Below are positions 8,885-17,675 of a DNA stretch of 41,063 bases, in pieces. The stretch covers positions 1-41,063 of the forward strand of contig JAIRPX010000335.1 in NCBI GenBank assembly GCA_031256775.1, in the 5' to 3' direction. Numbering within the stretch: position 1 is the first letter of the stretch; every line of letters starts with the position of its first letter. The notes below the pieces were generated by a model. The model was not told the DNA's origin, searched no databases, and was given only the letters and a program-made list of their open reading frames with translations. The position numbers and the translations under genes are program-made. The DNA comes from Dysgonamonadaceae bacterium (GTDB lineage Bacteria; Bacteroidota; Bacteroidia; Bacteroidales; Azobacteroidaceae).

Positions 8885-10171
8885 TTACGGCTCCAGATCA
8901 ACGCCCAATTCAACCCTCTCCCATTCTTGAACAGTAACTTCAGCCGAAATATTTGTCGGTATATCGGGTTTTTCTTCCGGCTTGCTCACATCCGGCGTAT
9001 GTCGTCCTAAAAACAATATCGACTTAATCACACACTTATAATAAATATTACGCAATACTCCCCAATCATAATTTCCATTATGCAGGAACAAATCCCAATA
9101 ACAGTAACCATCGGTATACTCTATTGGTGACGAAGCATTGGCTGTTTCATTTGCAAAAGAACTCGCACTTGTACTATTATTAAAAAATGCCATTTCGGGA
9201 AGATCTTTCCGTACAATCACTACCCAAAAAGTACCTGTATTATAGTTAGTTTGATATACCCAATTAGCACCGACTTTATTAAGTGCCTGAGCGGGTGTAA
9301 ACTGCGCCCGCAATAATACGCGCGTTAATTCTTTTTCCCTTTGATCTCTTGATGTATTTTCCTGTGCATATTGCCTGTAAAGCAGATTATTGCTTCTCGC
9401 CGCTTTCACATCTGCCCAATCGGCTTCCCGCCATCGTGAAAAATCGCTTGCCGTATAGGTATCCCAATTCGGATCTTTTTTATCTGCATCCTGTAATAAG
9501 AACGATTTATTATTGTAATTATCAATCGTCCATTTCAAATTATTCAATGTACCTAATCCGGTAACGCTTGTTTTATCAATATTATCGTCTTCCTGCACCG
9601 TAACTTTAGCGATCACTCGTTTTAAGGTCGACGATACTCTATTACTTTCCACATTACTCGTGAATGTAGCAGATTCCACTTTTGTGCTTGTCATAGCAAT
9701 TACTTTGCTATTCGCCACCAAATCGGAAATTAATAATGTATAAGCATCTTTATTTAGACGGTTAGCATTTTTGTATTCAAGTTCTTTAGCTTTCGTTTCG
9801 GTAAAATTGGCCAATACAAACACCCGCTTATCGCCGGTAGAGGTCGGGATATTCTGAATTGTATATCCATTAGCATTCCGCACGGGATTGTTAAATCGCG
9901 AATGAGAAATATAGTAATCATAATCGGCGCTTCCATTGTAAATGAATACATCTATACTTTCCAAAGTGCTTTCTTTGGAAGTATCGTTGTCGGCACGCAA
10001 CTGATAAGATTCAGGAACAGATAAATTCAACGTCATATAAGTAGGCTCACCCTCATTTTTTACCGTTGAACTTCCATTATCGTTAAGACCATCACCATTA
10101 CACCTTGTAAATCCTCCTATTATAGTTAAGATGGTACAAGCAATCAACGTCATTTTCATGTTGAGTTTCAT
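8885..10171 (-). CDS. Mfa1-family major fimbrial subunit (pilin)
   Basis: The 428-residue precursor has a signal ending GGFTRC, with the candidate lipid Cys at 24; the residues before it are a poor lipobox. Family features include LESIDVFIYNG near 70, KRVFVLANFTE, LKRVIAKVTVQED, and the C-terminal GVLRNIYYKCVIKSI followed by VQEWERVELGVDLEP. FimA/Mfa1 pilins are lipoprotein precursors. Arg-specific cleavage removes the first strand, and subunits polymerise by strand exchange at the C-terminus. Arg59 in ESYQLRADND is a plausible cleavage site; this is inference. It sits between the DUF3868/OmpA-like and FimB-like genes, the usual order of Mfa-type loci. Confidence 0.88.
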   Translation of the reverse strand: MKLNMKMTLIACTILTIIGGFTRCNGDGLNDNGSSTVKNEGEPTYMTLNLSVPESYQLRADNDTSKESTLESIDVFIYNGSADYDYYISHSRFNNPVRNANGYTIQNIPTSTGDKRVFVLANFTETKAKELEYKNANRLNKDAYTLLISDLVANSKVIAMTSTKVESATFTSNVESNRVSSTLKRVIAKVTVQEDDNIDKTSVTGLGTLNNLKWTIDNYNNKSFLLQDADKKDPNWDTYTASDFSRWREADWADVKAARSNNLLYRQYAQENTSRDQREKELTRVLLRAQFTPAQALNKVGANWVYQTNYNTGTFWVVIVRKDLPEMAFFNNSTSASSFANETANASSPIEYTDGYCYWDLFLHNGNYDWGVLRNIYYKCVIKSILFLGRHTPDVSKPEEKPDIPTNISAEVTVQEWERVELGVDLEP

Positions 10172-10228
10172 CTTTAATATCGAATTTAATAGTTTAACTA
10201 AAATTTTTTCTCTCTCTTCTTAAATTAT

Positions 10229-11776
10229 TTATTTTTGGTATTCGTCGTATCCTGCTTTTTCGCGTTTATAATCGTCATACGCACGTTTTAGTTCCGGTAA
10301 AAGACTCAAGTTTTGCTGAGCTTCCTTGCTTCCTCTTTTCACAGCTTCGGTCAAATAACTTTCCGCTTCGGTGAAACGATATTCCCTCATGCAAAGAACG
10401 CCCAGGTTATTCCATGCTTTCGGCTCGTCTTCATATTTTTCCAATATATCTTTGGCATAGTTGAGCTTTCCTTTCAATAATGCTGCGGCTGCGGCATTCA
10501 AATTGGCTATCGGGTCGTTCGGGAAATATCGCACAGCTACATCAAAGACATGATTAAATTCATCGCTTCCTTTCTGATAAGTATTGGCTATCAGGTACAT
10601 TTCTTCCAAACTCAACATTTCGGGTTTAGTTTCCAAAAGTCGTTTCCCTTTTTCTACCGTAAATGCCGGAACCGTATATTCGATTCGATAATCCGATCGC
10701 CGCAAAAGCGGGAATATATTTGTCAACATATACTTGTATGGGCGTCCGTTTGCCAAATCCATTAATTGCTTTTCCCGTCCATCAAAAATACCTACGCTAC
10801 GGATAATACGAAGTACTTGATCTTTATTTTCTACTTTGGGATCTTCCGTTACGTATGTGATCAAATCGTCCCAGTTTTCTCCTCTTCCTTCCGACGATAT
10901 GGCGACCGACGAGGGTATACCGTATTGTTGGGTTATATAATCCAAAAGTGACTTGGCACGATTTTTAGAAAGCATCATATTATGTTCATAAGTACCTTCA
11001 GGCGAAGCGTGTGCTATAATGGAAATACCTTTGATTCGCGCGGTAGGTTCTCCCCGCACATAATCCAGGCTGTTTTTGATTTTTTGCAATTCTATCCGGT
11101 TATCAAAAGTTCCGACTTTCAAAGTAGGAACAATTTCCCACCGGTCTACAACAAATACCACATATGCGTATCCCGGTTCTACCCGTTCTTTGGGATCTTC
11201 TTTGGGAGGTACAATGAACTGAACGACAGGCACAAAATCATAATCTACCGTCGGATTTCCCAAATCTTTCGATATCAGCATTTCGCCGTGTCCTTTTTCG
11301 GATCCGCCACAGCCGCAGAAATCGCCTGTCAGGTAAATGCCTGCATCTTTCATCCATTTTTCATAAACAACATCTACTTTATACGGTATTGTCATCACAA
11401 CTTTCGTTTTGTTTGCTTTGATGATGCGATAGAAGTTTTCGCCGGTTTTACCTTTTAGAAGGAGCGATCGGTTATACAGCTTGTCTCTGTTTTTACCATT
11501 AATCAATATCGACGGTAGCGGATGGCTTCTCCCCGATTCCGTTTTCAAAACAGGCGTTAATATTAACTGGTTATTAGGAGATACCTCCACACCGTTTAAA
11601 ACAATGTCTATATCTACATGAAGGCTTCCTTGTTTTGGCTGTATCTGATTCTTATTCACACGAATAAGGCCTTGTATCTTGCTTTGGCCATAATTTTGGC
11701 TGTAACTATTGGCACTTGATAAAAAGAACAGGAACAATAGTATCGCCGTTTTCATACTATAATATTTGAGTCTCAT
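10229..11776 (-). CDS. DUF3868 / OmpA-like / TPR fimbrial assembly protein
   Basis: The 515-residue protein has a signal peptide (SSANSYSQ near 20-27). A DUF3868-type beta domain covers roughly 30-190, with VVYEKWMKDAGIYLTGDFC. An OmpA-like region follows at about 195-375: IKGISIIAHASPEGTYEHN and NRAKSLLDYITQ are the peptidoglycan-associated pattern. A C-terminal TPR-like part (about 395-500) contains DEPKAWNNLGVLCMREYRF and AESYLTEAVKRG. Proteins of this type flank fimbrillin genes throughout Bacteroidales and probably link the fimbrial machinery to the cell wall. An in-frame Met at residue 8 would give a more typical signal peptide (MKTAILLFLF) and may be the true start. Confidence 0.85.
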   Translation of the reverse strand: MRLKYYSMKTAILLFLFFLSSANSYSQNYGQSKIQGLIRVNKNQIQPKQGSLHVDIDIVLNGVEVSPNNQLILTPVLKTESGRSHPLPSILINGKNRDKLYNRSLLLKGKTGENFYRIIKANKTKVVMTIPYKVDVVYEKWMKDAGIYLTGDFCGCGGSEKGHGEMLISKDLGNPTVDYDFVPVVQFIVPPKEDPKERVEPGYAYVVFVVDRWEIVPTLKVGTFDNRIELQKIKNSLDYVRGEPTARIKGISIIAHASPEGTYEHNMMLSKNRAKSLLDYITQQYGIPSSVAISSEGRGENWDDLITYVTEDPKVENKDQVLRIIRSVGIFDGREKQLMDLANGRPYKYMLTNIFPLLRRSDYRIEYTVPAFTVEKGKRLLETKPEMLSLEEMYLIANTYQKGSDEFNHVFDVAVRYFPNDPIANLNAAAAALLKGKLNYAKDILEKYEDEPKAWNNLGVLCMREYRFTEAESYLTEAVKRGSKEAQQNLSLLPELKRAYDDYKREKAGYDEYQK

Positions 11777-11790
11777 AATTTATTATTCGC

Positions 11791-12408
11791 TTATTTAATA
11801 ATATAAATTAAAGTGATTCCCGCTTGAGTAGGTCCAAAATAATCTTTTGTTCCCGACAGCTCAACAGACGCGCATTTTTCACACGGATACCTGTCGTAAG
11901 TAATATGCGCCCAGCCTGCTCCTATATTCAATTCAAGGTTCCAGCGTGGCGCCAGGTAAAATTGATACCCATACGAAATCCCCGCACCGTAAAGATCTCC
12001 TTCGTAGCGATGATTAAATATATTTCCTGTTATATTCTCCGGTCCTATTCCTCCTACGTTGAAGAGAGCATAATGACCATGCAACCCAAAGAAGTGTCCT
12101 GCAAAAGGCTCACATAACCACCACCTTAGTTCCGGCTGAACAAGAAGAAACTTGAATTTCTTATTGTCTGCAAATGTCCACGGATTGTAGGTGACCGGAA
12201 GTTTCAATGTAAGACGTTTGGCTACTTTAAATTCCATCCCTATATTCATACTCGTAGTAACATCATATAGGAGATTACTGTTAATGGTAAATACCGGACT
12301 CCTGTCCTCCATTATTGTTCTTACTTCGCGCTGAGCATGTCCCTGTAAAAAGGAAAACAATACAAGTAGAACAACTACACTTTTTTTACTCTTTCTAAGA
12401 ATTATCAT
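11791..12408 (-). CDS. DUF3575 outer-membrane beta-barrel-like protein
   Basis: From the ATG at 12408 the product is 205 residues with a clean signal peptide (VVVLLVLFSFLQGHAQ). Another in-frame ATG lies 63 bases upstream but would place a charged stretch before the signal. The mature part has the DUF3575 pattern: INSNLLYDVTTSMNIGMEF, PELRWWLCEPFAGHFFGLHG, GAGISYGYQFYLAPRWNLEL and, near the end, GPTQAGITLIYIIK. Alternating aromatic strands suggest an outer-membrane barrel. It opens the operon, about 110 nt after a strong promoter and 14 bases before the DUF3868/OmpA-like gene, and is probably part of the fimbrial assembly platform. Confidence 0.85.
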   Translation of the reverse strand: MIILRKSKKSVVVLLVLFSFLQGHAQREVRTIMEDRSPVFTINSNLLYDVTTSMNIGMEFKVAKRLTLKLPVTYNPWTFADNKKFKFLLVQPELRWWLCEPFAGHFFGLHGHYALFNVGGIGPENITGNIFNHRYEGDLYGAGISYGYQFYLAPRWNLELNIGAGWAHITYDRYPCEKCASVELSGTKDYFGPTQAGITLIYIIK

Positions 12409-12517
12409 TACTAAACTACTTGTTATTTTTTTTATAACCATAAACTTTATGCTGGTTGTTTTTAAGTCCACAGCTATTATTAATCCAATTATTAATATTT
12501 TATGAAAATCCCACTCG

Positions 12518-12548
12518 CAAAGATAGGGTATAAAATTTTTAAAACAAA
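12518..12548 (-). promoter_or_regulatory. Promoter of the Mfa-type fimbrial operon
   Basis: On the minus strand TTTG (12548-12545), exactly 19 nt, then TATCTTTG (12525-12518): a perfect Bacteroidota consensus. Transcription would start near 12511, leaving a leader of about 100 nt before the ATG at 12408. No other strong promoter is seen between the seven genes down to 3711. The ~120 bases between this site and the WbqC-like gene are A+T-rich with nothing else recognisable. Confidence 0.75.
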
Positions 12549-12671
12549 GAAAAATACGCCTTAATTTTCAAATAAAAATCTTTTTTCCACTATTTCGCTC
12601 ATTTTTCAGGGAAAAACACATCAATCGTTTATTTTTTTACTGTTTTTTGCTTTTTATTTTTCAAAAATTTA

Positions 12672-13277
12672 TTAGCTAAGCCATAAAAAAGATTCAGGCC
12701 CCATATTAAACAGTAAATCTATAATACTTAAATTGGATTGAAATCCATACCGGTTTTCAAATACCTGGTAATAGGGCTTGAATTTTTCTGTCACAGTTTT
12801 TTTTTTCGGATGAATCGCTTCCCGTAAATCCCAAATGCCGGATTCGGGACCGGCCGTATATCCGGTAGTGTATGAAACGGCGAATGATATATCTAATTGC
12901 GAACACAGCCATTCACGCAATTGTTCGTTGAAATCAAATAAAAAATGCTGCCTTTTTTTATAAAAAAGAAAAAATTCATCGGCATAATATTCGAAAAACG
13001 GGGTAGATTTATAGGCCGAAACTATGGCGTTCCAATGTAAATGTTGCCAGTTACCATGGTCGGCAATCCGAATATCCCGCATCAAACATTTGGCCGCTGT
13101 ATTGACAACCGGAATTGTTAATGTCTGTAATCCGTTTGCACATGCGATAACACACCTGTTACGATATGTTTGCTTTACATAGTTATCGTTACTTTCTATT
13201 ATTACCCGTCCTGCTTGAACCGATAATATATAATATTCGACCGGAGCCAAATAGGCTGTAGTGAGAAATAGCGTCAT
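12672..13277 (-). CDS. WbqC-like family protein
   Basis: The 201-residue protein is a WbqC-family member: an N-terminal strand ending TTAYLAPVEYYILS, then QTYRNRCVIACANGLQTLTIPV. IRIADHGNWQHLHWNAIVSA, the family core, follows, then YKSTPFFEYYADEF and the C-terminal FENRYGFQSNLSIIDLLFNMGPES. The biochemical activity is not established; relatives occur in O-antigen clusters and, in Bacteroidota, after dapB and lepB. It is the last gene of that operon, 22 bases after lepB. Nothing in the sequence shows a catalytic site. Confidence 0.88.
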   Translation of the reverse strand: MTLFLTTAYLAPVEYYILSVQAGRVIIESNDNYVKQTYRNRCVIACANGLQTLTIPVVNTAAKCLMRDIRIADHGNWQHLHWNAIVSAYKSTPFFEYYADEFFLFYKKRQHFLFDFNEQLREWLCSQLDISFAVSYTTGYTAGPESGIWDLREAIHPKKKTVTEKFKPYYQVFENRYGFQSNLSIIDLLFNMGPESFLWLS

Positions 13278-13299
13278 AATATCGAGAGCGCAACCGAAT

Positions 13300-14748
13300 T
13301 TATTTGGCGCTTACGATTGTGAACAGGCGATCCCAGCGAATTTTACCATCAAACCAACCGCGATCTTTGTCGATTGATAACCAAATCAGCAGCGGTTTGC
13401 CTACGATATGATCTTCAGGAACAAATCCCCAACACCGCGAGTCCAACGAATTGTGACGGTTATCGCCCATCATGAAATAGTAATCGTATAGAAAGGTATA
13501 GCTGTTGACGGGGACCCCGTTGATGAAAATTTTGTTCCCGTCCATTCGGAGCGTATTGCCTTCATAATTAACTATACACCGCTTATACAGCGCCAAGTTT
13601 TTTTCATTCAACACAATGGTTTCTCCTTTTTTCGGGATCCATAGCGGACCAAAATTATCGCGGCGCCAACCGGTTTTATACCAATACGGATAGGTAGGGC
13701 CACCGAAAGCATCCGGCTCGATACGAATGGATTTTGCCCACCTGCTCTTTTCTAAAAAACGGAGTGCTTCCTGGGTTAGCGGAATTTTGTAAATGTTATT
13801 ATAATTGCCTGCGGCGTTTCGTTCTATCCCTAAAAAATTGAACACATCCCTTGCATCCGAAATATGATTGTAGAGATGCCGGTCGTCTTTACTAACGCCC
13901 AGTTTTCTGAATTGCTTTTCGGATAAAAGACGGTTGCCTTCCATTTCAACATAATAATTGAACTCAACATCTTTGGGCGTCGGTATTTTTGAATTATTGA
14001 TATAAACATCATTATCAATTATTTGCAAAGAATCACCCGGCATTCCGACACAGCGTTTTACATAATTTTCTCTCCTGTCGACCGGCCTATATACCACATC
14101 GCCGAAATAATATTTATCATTGTTTACCTGATCCCACGAAGTTCTATTGTATATTAAGTCGTAATAATCCGGATTTTGAATTTTCAAGGCAACCGTATCT
14201 CCCGACGGAAAATTGAAAACTACAATATCGTTTCTTTTTACCGAACCCAAACCTTTTAACCGCTTGTATTCCCAGTGCGGCCAGTCGGAATACGATTTTA
14301 TATTGAATACAGGCAGCGTATGGTGCGTTAAAGGAAAAGCCAACGGTGTATTCGGCACCCTGGGGCCATAACTGACTTTGCTGACAAACAAGTAATCGCC
14401 GACCAACAGCGTTTTTTCCAAAGATGATGATGGTATTTTATAATTTTGGAAAATAAATATATTGATAAAATATACGGCTACTAAGGCAAATATAATTGCA
14501 TCCGCCCACTCGGCAATTTTTCTAACTGCTTTGTTTTCCGAATGTTTCCATGCTTCCCAAGAGATTATCCGGGATATATATATGTCGAATATAAATAAAA
14601 GAGCTAATAAAAGCCAGTAATTATGATCCCAAATTACAAATAACAAATACAATATCGACGCAATACCGAATTTTATCCACTGCGATCGAGTTGTAGAGCG
14701 AATCTGCTTGAGAACGGATAATTTCGAGTTTTCTTTTGTGCGGTTCAT
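13300..14748 (-). CDS. lepB: Signal peptidase I (S26 family), long Bacteroidota form
   Basis: The 482-residue enzyme cleaves signal peptides from exported proteins at the outer face of the inner membrane. Hydrophobic segments lie at about 27-40, 43-60 and 84-101. Box B is IPSSSLEKTLLVGDYLFVSK, with catalytic Ser109; Leu110 replaces the usual Met. Catalytic Lys231 lies in NYVKRCVGMPGDS. The C-terminal box is MGDNRHNSLDSRCWG. It is longer than E. coli LepB because of insertions between the boxes, as is normal in this phylum. It is cotranscribed with dapB (12-base gap) and the WbqC-like gene. Confidence 0.93.
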   Translation of the reverse strand: MNRTKENSKLSVLKQIRSTTRSQWIKFGIASILYLLFVIWDHNYWLLLALLFIFDIYISRIISWEAWKHSENKAVRKIAEWADAIIFALVAVYFINIFIFQNYKIPSSSLEKTLLVGDYLFVSKVSYGPRVPNTPLAFPLTHHTLPVFNIKSYSDWPHWEYKRLKGLGSVKRNDIVVFNFPSGDTVALKIQNPDYYDLIYNRTSWDQVNNDKYYFGDVVYRPVDRRENYVKRCVGMPGDSLQIIDNDVYINNSKIPTPKDVEFNYYVEMEGNRLLSEKQFRKLGVSKDDRHLYNHISDARDVFNFLGIERNAAGNYNNIYKIPLTQEALRFLEKSRWAKSIRIEPDAFGGPTYPYWYKTGWRRDNFGPLWIPKKGETIVLNEKNLALYKRCIVNYEGNTLRMDGNKIFINGVPVNSYTFLYDYYFMMGDNRHNSLDSRCWGFVPEDHIVGKPLLIWLSIDKDRGWFDGKIRWDRLFTIVSAK

Positions 14749-14760
14749 TTTGTTTATATA

Positions 14761-15486
14761 TTAAATGGTAAATTTCAGCATATCGTTCATTGTTAGGAAT
14801 CCTGTTTTTCCTTTTATAAATTCGGCAGCCAAAACAGCACCCAAAGCAAATCCTTTCCTGTTTTTCGCTTCGTGCCTAATGCTGATAATATCGGCGTCCG
14901 ATTCGTATAATACTTCATGAATACCTGTTACTTCGCCTTGTCGTTTGCAAGTGATCGATAAATCGCCGGGATGTTCAACGGAGCTTTTTTTCCATTGATT
15001 TTTTCGATCTATATGATTTAAAATCTTATCGGCCAAAGTGATTGCCGTTCCGCTGGGCGAATCCAGTTTATGAATGTGGTGTATTTCCTCGATGCGCACG
15101 TCATATTGTTGAAATCTGTTCAATATTTTGGCCACGTACTCATTCACAGCATAAAAAATATTAACGCCTATGCTATAGTTCGACGCATAAAAAAAGGTCT
15201 GATTTTTTTCTTTACATTCTTTTTTAACCTCGTCCAAATGTTCCAGCCATCCGGTAGTTCCAGCTACAACAGGAATATTCCGTTCAAAGCATTTTTTGTA
15301 ATTGTCGAGCGCCTTGTCGGGGCGAGTAAATTCAATTGCCACTTCCGCCGAAAAGAGAAAATCCAGCGAATCGAAGTCTTCTTGGTTATTTACATCTATG
15401 ATGGAGACGATTGTGTGGCCTCTTTCCAATGCTGTTTTTTCAATTTCCCGGCCCATTTTACCATAGCCAATTAACGCTATCTTCAT
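14761..15486 (-). CDS. dapB: 4-hydroxy-tetrahydrodipicolinate reductase
   Basis: The 241-residue enzyme catalyses the NAD(P)H-dependent reduction in the diaminopimelate/lysine pathway. The Rossmann fold opens with IALIGYGKMG (3-12). VVAGTTGW near 75 and the substrate/catalytic block EEIHHIHKLDSPSGTA near 137 are both intact. The C-terminal FALGAVLAAEFIKGKTG is typical. Length is normal. It is the first gene of the dapB-lepB-WbqC operon and has a consensus promoter 21 bases upstream. No lysine riboswitch is visible, and the leader is too short for one. Confidence 0.95.
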   Translation of the reverse strand: MKIALIGYGKMGREIEKTALERGHTIVSIIDVNNQEDFDSLDFLFSAEVAIEFTRPDKALDNYKKCFERNIPVVAGTTGWLEHLDEVKKECKEKNQTFFYASNYSIGVNIFYAVNEYVAKILNRFQQYDVRIEEIHHIHKLDSPSGTAITLADKILNHIDRKNQWKKSSVEHPGDLSITCKRQGEVTGIHEVLYESDADIISIRHEAKNRKGFALGAVLAAEFIKGKTGFLTMNDMLKFTI

Positions 15487-15506
15487 AAATATTTTTTATT
15501 TGTCTG

Positions 15507-15537
15507 CAAATATAAAGATAATAGTTTAAAACCCAAA
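15507..15537 (-). promoter_or_regulatory. Promoter of the dapB-lepB-WbqC operon
   Basis: On the minus strand TTTG (15537-15534), exactly 19 nt, then TATATTTG (15514-15507): a perfect Bacteroidota consensus. The start point would be about 15 nt before the dapB ATG at 15486, so the leader is minimal. Confidence 0.75.
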
Positions 15538-15632
15538 GTTAATAGATGTGTATTATTTTTCGGGAATCCAAGTTTGCTGTCGGATATGTTTTTCCAGACG
15601 GCTCGTGTTTTGAATTGCATTGCTTTTCTTTG

Positions 15633-16085
15633 TCACTTGAAAGCTCTTTCCATAGCCCGTTTATCGTCTTTTTCTCTCAACGACTGGCGTTTGTCGTAAA
15701 TTTTTTTCCCTTTGGCAACTGCTATAATTATTTTTACCAATCCTTTTTCGTTAACAAATAATTTTGTAGGAACAACCGTAAAACCTGTATTTTTAGAAAG
15801 ATTTTCGATTTTGTTTATTTCTTTCCGGTTGAGCAACAGTTTCCGATCTTTTCGTGCCTCATGGTTATTATAGGTGCCGTAAAAATATTCGGCAATATAC
15901 ATATTCTTGACCCACAGTTCCCGGTTGATAACTACACAGTAGCTATCAACCAGACTGGCTTTTCCTAAACGGATTGACTTTATTTCCGTTCCCGCAAGAA
16001 CGATTCCGGATGTGAAAGTTTCGATCCATTCGTAATCGAATGAAGCTTTTTTATTTTTGATTACTATCGTATTCTGCTGCGCCAT
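15633..16085 (-). CDS. smpB: SsrA-binding protein
   Basis: The 150-residue protein binds tmRNA and delivers it to stalled ribosomes (trans-translation). Family marks are the N-terminal [24 protein letters not shown] and [37 protein letters not shown] and the basic C-terminal tail [19 protein letters not shown] are also present; the tail becomes helical in the decoding centre. Length is standard. It lies 3 bases after the Yip1-like gene and is the last gene of that unit. No ssrA gene was found in the window. Confidence 0.95.
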   Translation of the reverse strand: MAQQNTIVIKNKKASFDYEWIETFTSGIVLAGTEIKSIRLGKASLVDSYCVVINRELWVKNMYIAEYFYGTYNNHEARKDRKLLLNRKEINKIENLSKNTGFTVVPTKLFVNEKGLVKIIIAVAKGKKIYDKRQSLREKDDKRAMERAFK

Positions 16086-16088
16086 TTT

Positions 16089-16670
16089 TTATAACCGGAT
16101 TTTCATTCCCGGCATCAATTCAACCAAAAGTCGAACGATATGAGGAACCATCATTATTATAATGCTCGCAAAAATAGTAAATTTTGTCCATTGATTTTCT
16201 TCTATCTTTAAAAATTGTGCTGCTCCTACCCAAATAATGTAAATAGTATAAAAAACAACAATGCCTAAAAACCAGAAAAAACCCGGAAACAACGACTGTG
16301 CCATCGCAACAACATAAATCAGAGAAGATGAATATCCGGCAAATTGTTCCGAAAGACCGAGATCTTTTGCCAAACCGAAACGGGGAAACACGTATTCAGA
16401 CAGAATAAACGAGATAAGATAAAAACTGCCGAAATAGACAAGCGCTTGTTTGATAACTATTTTTAATGCCAATTGCAAGTCCAGACTTTTAGAAGAGAGC
16501 AGTAATGTTCCTGCAAAAGACAATAATGCAATCAACCCGATAATGGGGAATAAATAACTTTTATGGAAATTTTCGCTGCTTTTCCCCGTTTTCTCCTCAG
16601 CTAACATTGTCCATGTGGCTGTTGTTTCCGCTATTAATTTATATAGAAGAATAAAAAGATGCTTCAACAT
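16089..16670 (-). CDS. Yip1-domain-like integral membrane protein
   Basis: The 193-residue protein has about five hydrophobic helices (roughly 39-57, 68-90, 112-130, 132-150 and 165-185). Its layout resembles bacterial Yip1/DUF1282-type proteins: a short amphipathic start with a TATWTMLAEEK segment, then PIIGLIALLSFAGTLLL. FSAxx-type motifs are absent, and the assignment rests on topology and general similarity. No catalytic residues stand out. Gaps to its neighbours are 21 and 3 bases, so it is cotranscribed with the NigD-like gene and smpB. Function is unknown. Confidence 0.65.
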   Translation of the reverse strand: MLKHLFILLYKLIAETTATWTMLAEEKTGKSSENFHKSYLFPIIGLIALLSFAGTLLLSSKSLDLQLALKIVIKQALVYFGSFYLISFILSEYVFPRFGLAKDLGLSEQFAGYSSSLIYVVAMAQSLFPGFFWFLGIVVFYTIYIIWVGAAQFLKIEENQWTKFTIFASIIIMMVPHIVRLLVELMPGMKIRL

Positions 16671-16691
16671 GCAAAACTTCTTTCAATTATC

Positions 16692-17447
16692 TTAATTAAG
16701 TATATCTATCGACAGTTGATTTCCCGATCCGGAAACGGAAACATTGCTAAATTGCGGTATTCCGTCTTTTTCGCCCGTGTAATACTTCAAATTGAATTTC
16801 AACCGTTTCACAGAGGTGTTTGTACTGCCTTCAAGAACGGTATCTTTTCCGTACAGACGAATTAAATTATTCATATCAAAAACATAGGCATTGGTAAGGG
16901 TATTCGTCGAACTGCCCGCATCGTTATCGCTTTTTGCCAGCAGATATACGTCTTTTACTTCTGCATCTTCGCCTTCTTTATTGATACATATCATTTTATA
17001 GCTTACTTTCTGGTTCGAAGGCGCTGTATGGGATATGTCGAAGAATACTTTTCCTTTGAAATACAAATTATAACTTGGAAAGATCCCTGTCACGGGAAAT
17101 TTGTAATCGTCCACCGTCAATTCATCTTCAACAACAGGATAGCTTTGGGCAATCTCGTTATACGTAATCTGCGTAGCTATAAGATAGCTGTAAGGTTGAT
17201 TGGAGTAATCGACCGTAAAGCGAGCAGCAATACAATCGTCCATCGACAGTTCCGACTGGGATAATTCGGGAGCTCCCAGTTCATAATTCGGAATCAGCAT
17301 CGTAAGGCCTCCCATGTTTACATTATAATTAACGACTGCATAAGACATTAATACTTGATAATTTCCTTTTTCATCTACGTTTATACAACTCGGCAAGCTG
17401 ACAGCGCCTCCTAATATTAACAAAAATGTGATTAGTTTTGTTTTCAT
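16692..17447 (-). CDS. NigD-like lipoprotein
   Basis: The 251-residue lipoprotein has Cys21 (GGAVSLPSC). A beta-rich body follows. The end, LYGKDTVLEGSTNTSVKRLKFNLKYYTG in two adjacent pieces, resembles the C-terminal beta-sandwich of NigD-like proteins, a Bacteroidales family named after a bacteriocin-locus gene of Prevotella nigrescens. Family members are exported lipoproteins without a defined activity. No bacteriocin gene is nearby. It heads a unit with the Yip1-like gene and smpB. The assignment is moderate; a generic surface lipoprotein is the alternative. Confidence 0.6.
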   Translation of the reverse strand: MKTKLITFLLILGGAVSLPSCINVDEKGNYQVLMSYAVVNYNVNMGGLTMLIPNYELGAPELSQSELSMDDCIAARFTVDYSNQPYSYLIATQITYNEIAQSYPVVEDELTVDDYKFPVTGIFPSYNLYFKGKVFFDISHTAPSNQKVSYKMICINKEGEDAEVKDVYLLAKSDNDAGSSTNTLTNAYVFDMNNLIRLYGKDTVLEGSTNTSVKRLKFNLKYYTGEKDGIPQFSNVSVSGSGNQLSIDILN

Positions 17448-17518
17448 ATATTAAAAATTTAAATTAATTTCCTGGCTTTCTATACTTAGAAAAACTGATC
17501 TTGTTTCAAAAATCGACA

Positions 17519-17526
17519 CAAATGTA
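17519..17526 (-). promoter_or_regulatory. Possible -7 box for the NigD-like/smpB unit
   Basis: TACATTTG on the minus strand matches TAnnTTTG, about 70 nt before the ATG at 17447. No TTTG lies at the expected spacing upstream, so support is partial. It sits back to back with the promoter of the acyltransferase pair. Confidence 0.4.
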
Positions 17527-17544
17527 AGTATTATTCTTATTTAT

Positions 17545-17575
17545 TCTGAAAATTGAGAAGAAAAAACTATCTTTG
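17545..17575 (+). promoter_or_regulatory. Promoter of the glsA/glsB-like pair
   Basis: TCTG (17545-17548, one mismatch to TTTG), exactly 19 nt, then a perfect TATCTTTG (17568-17575). Transcription would start near 17582, giving a leader of about 95 nt before the ATG at 17676. Confidence 0.6.
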
Positions 17576-17675
17576 TTCGATTTTTCATTTAATCCTTGTT
17601 ATAAGTTTTTATAACATATAGATGAAATTTCACTGAAAAATGTTGCATGAACCGGATAACTTATAGGATATTCCT

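Noticed and set aside
15487-15632. Riboswitch or tmRNA gene near dapB and smpB
   Set aside because: The gap is 146 bases, holds a consensus promoter, and shows no conserved RNA fold or tag-peptide frame.
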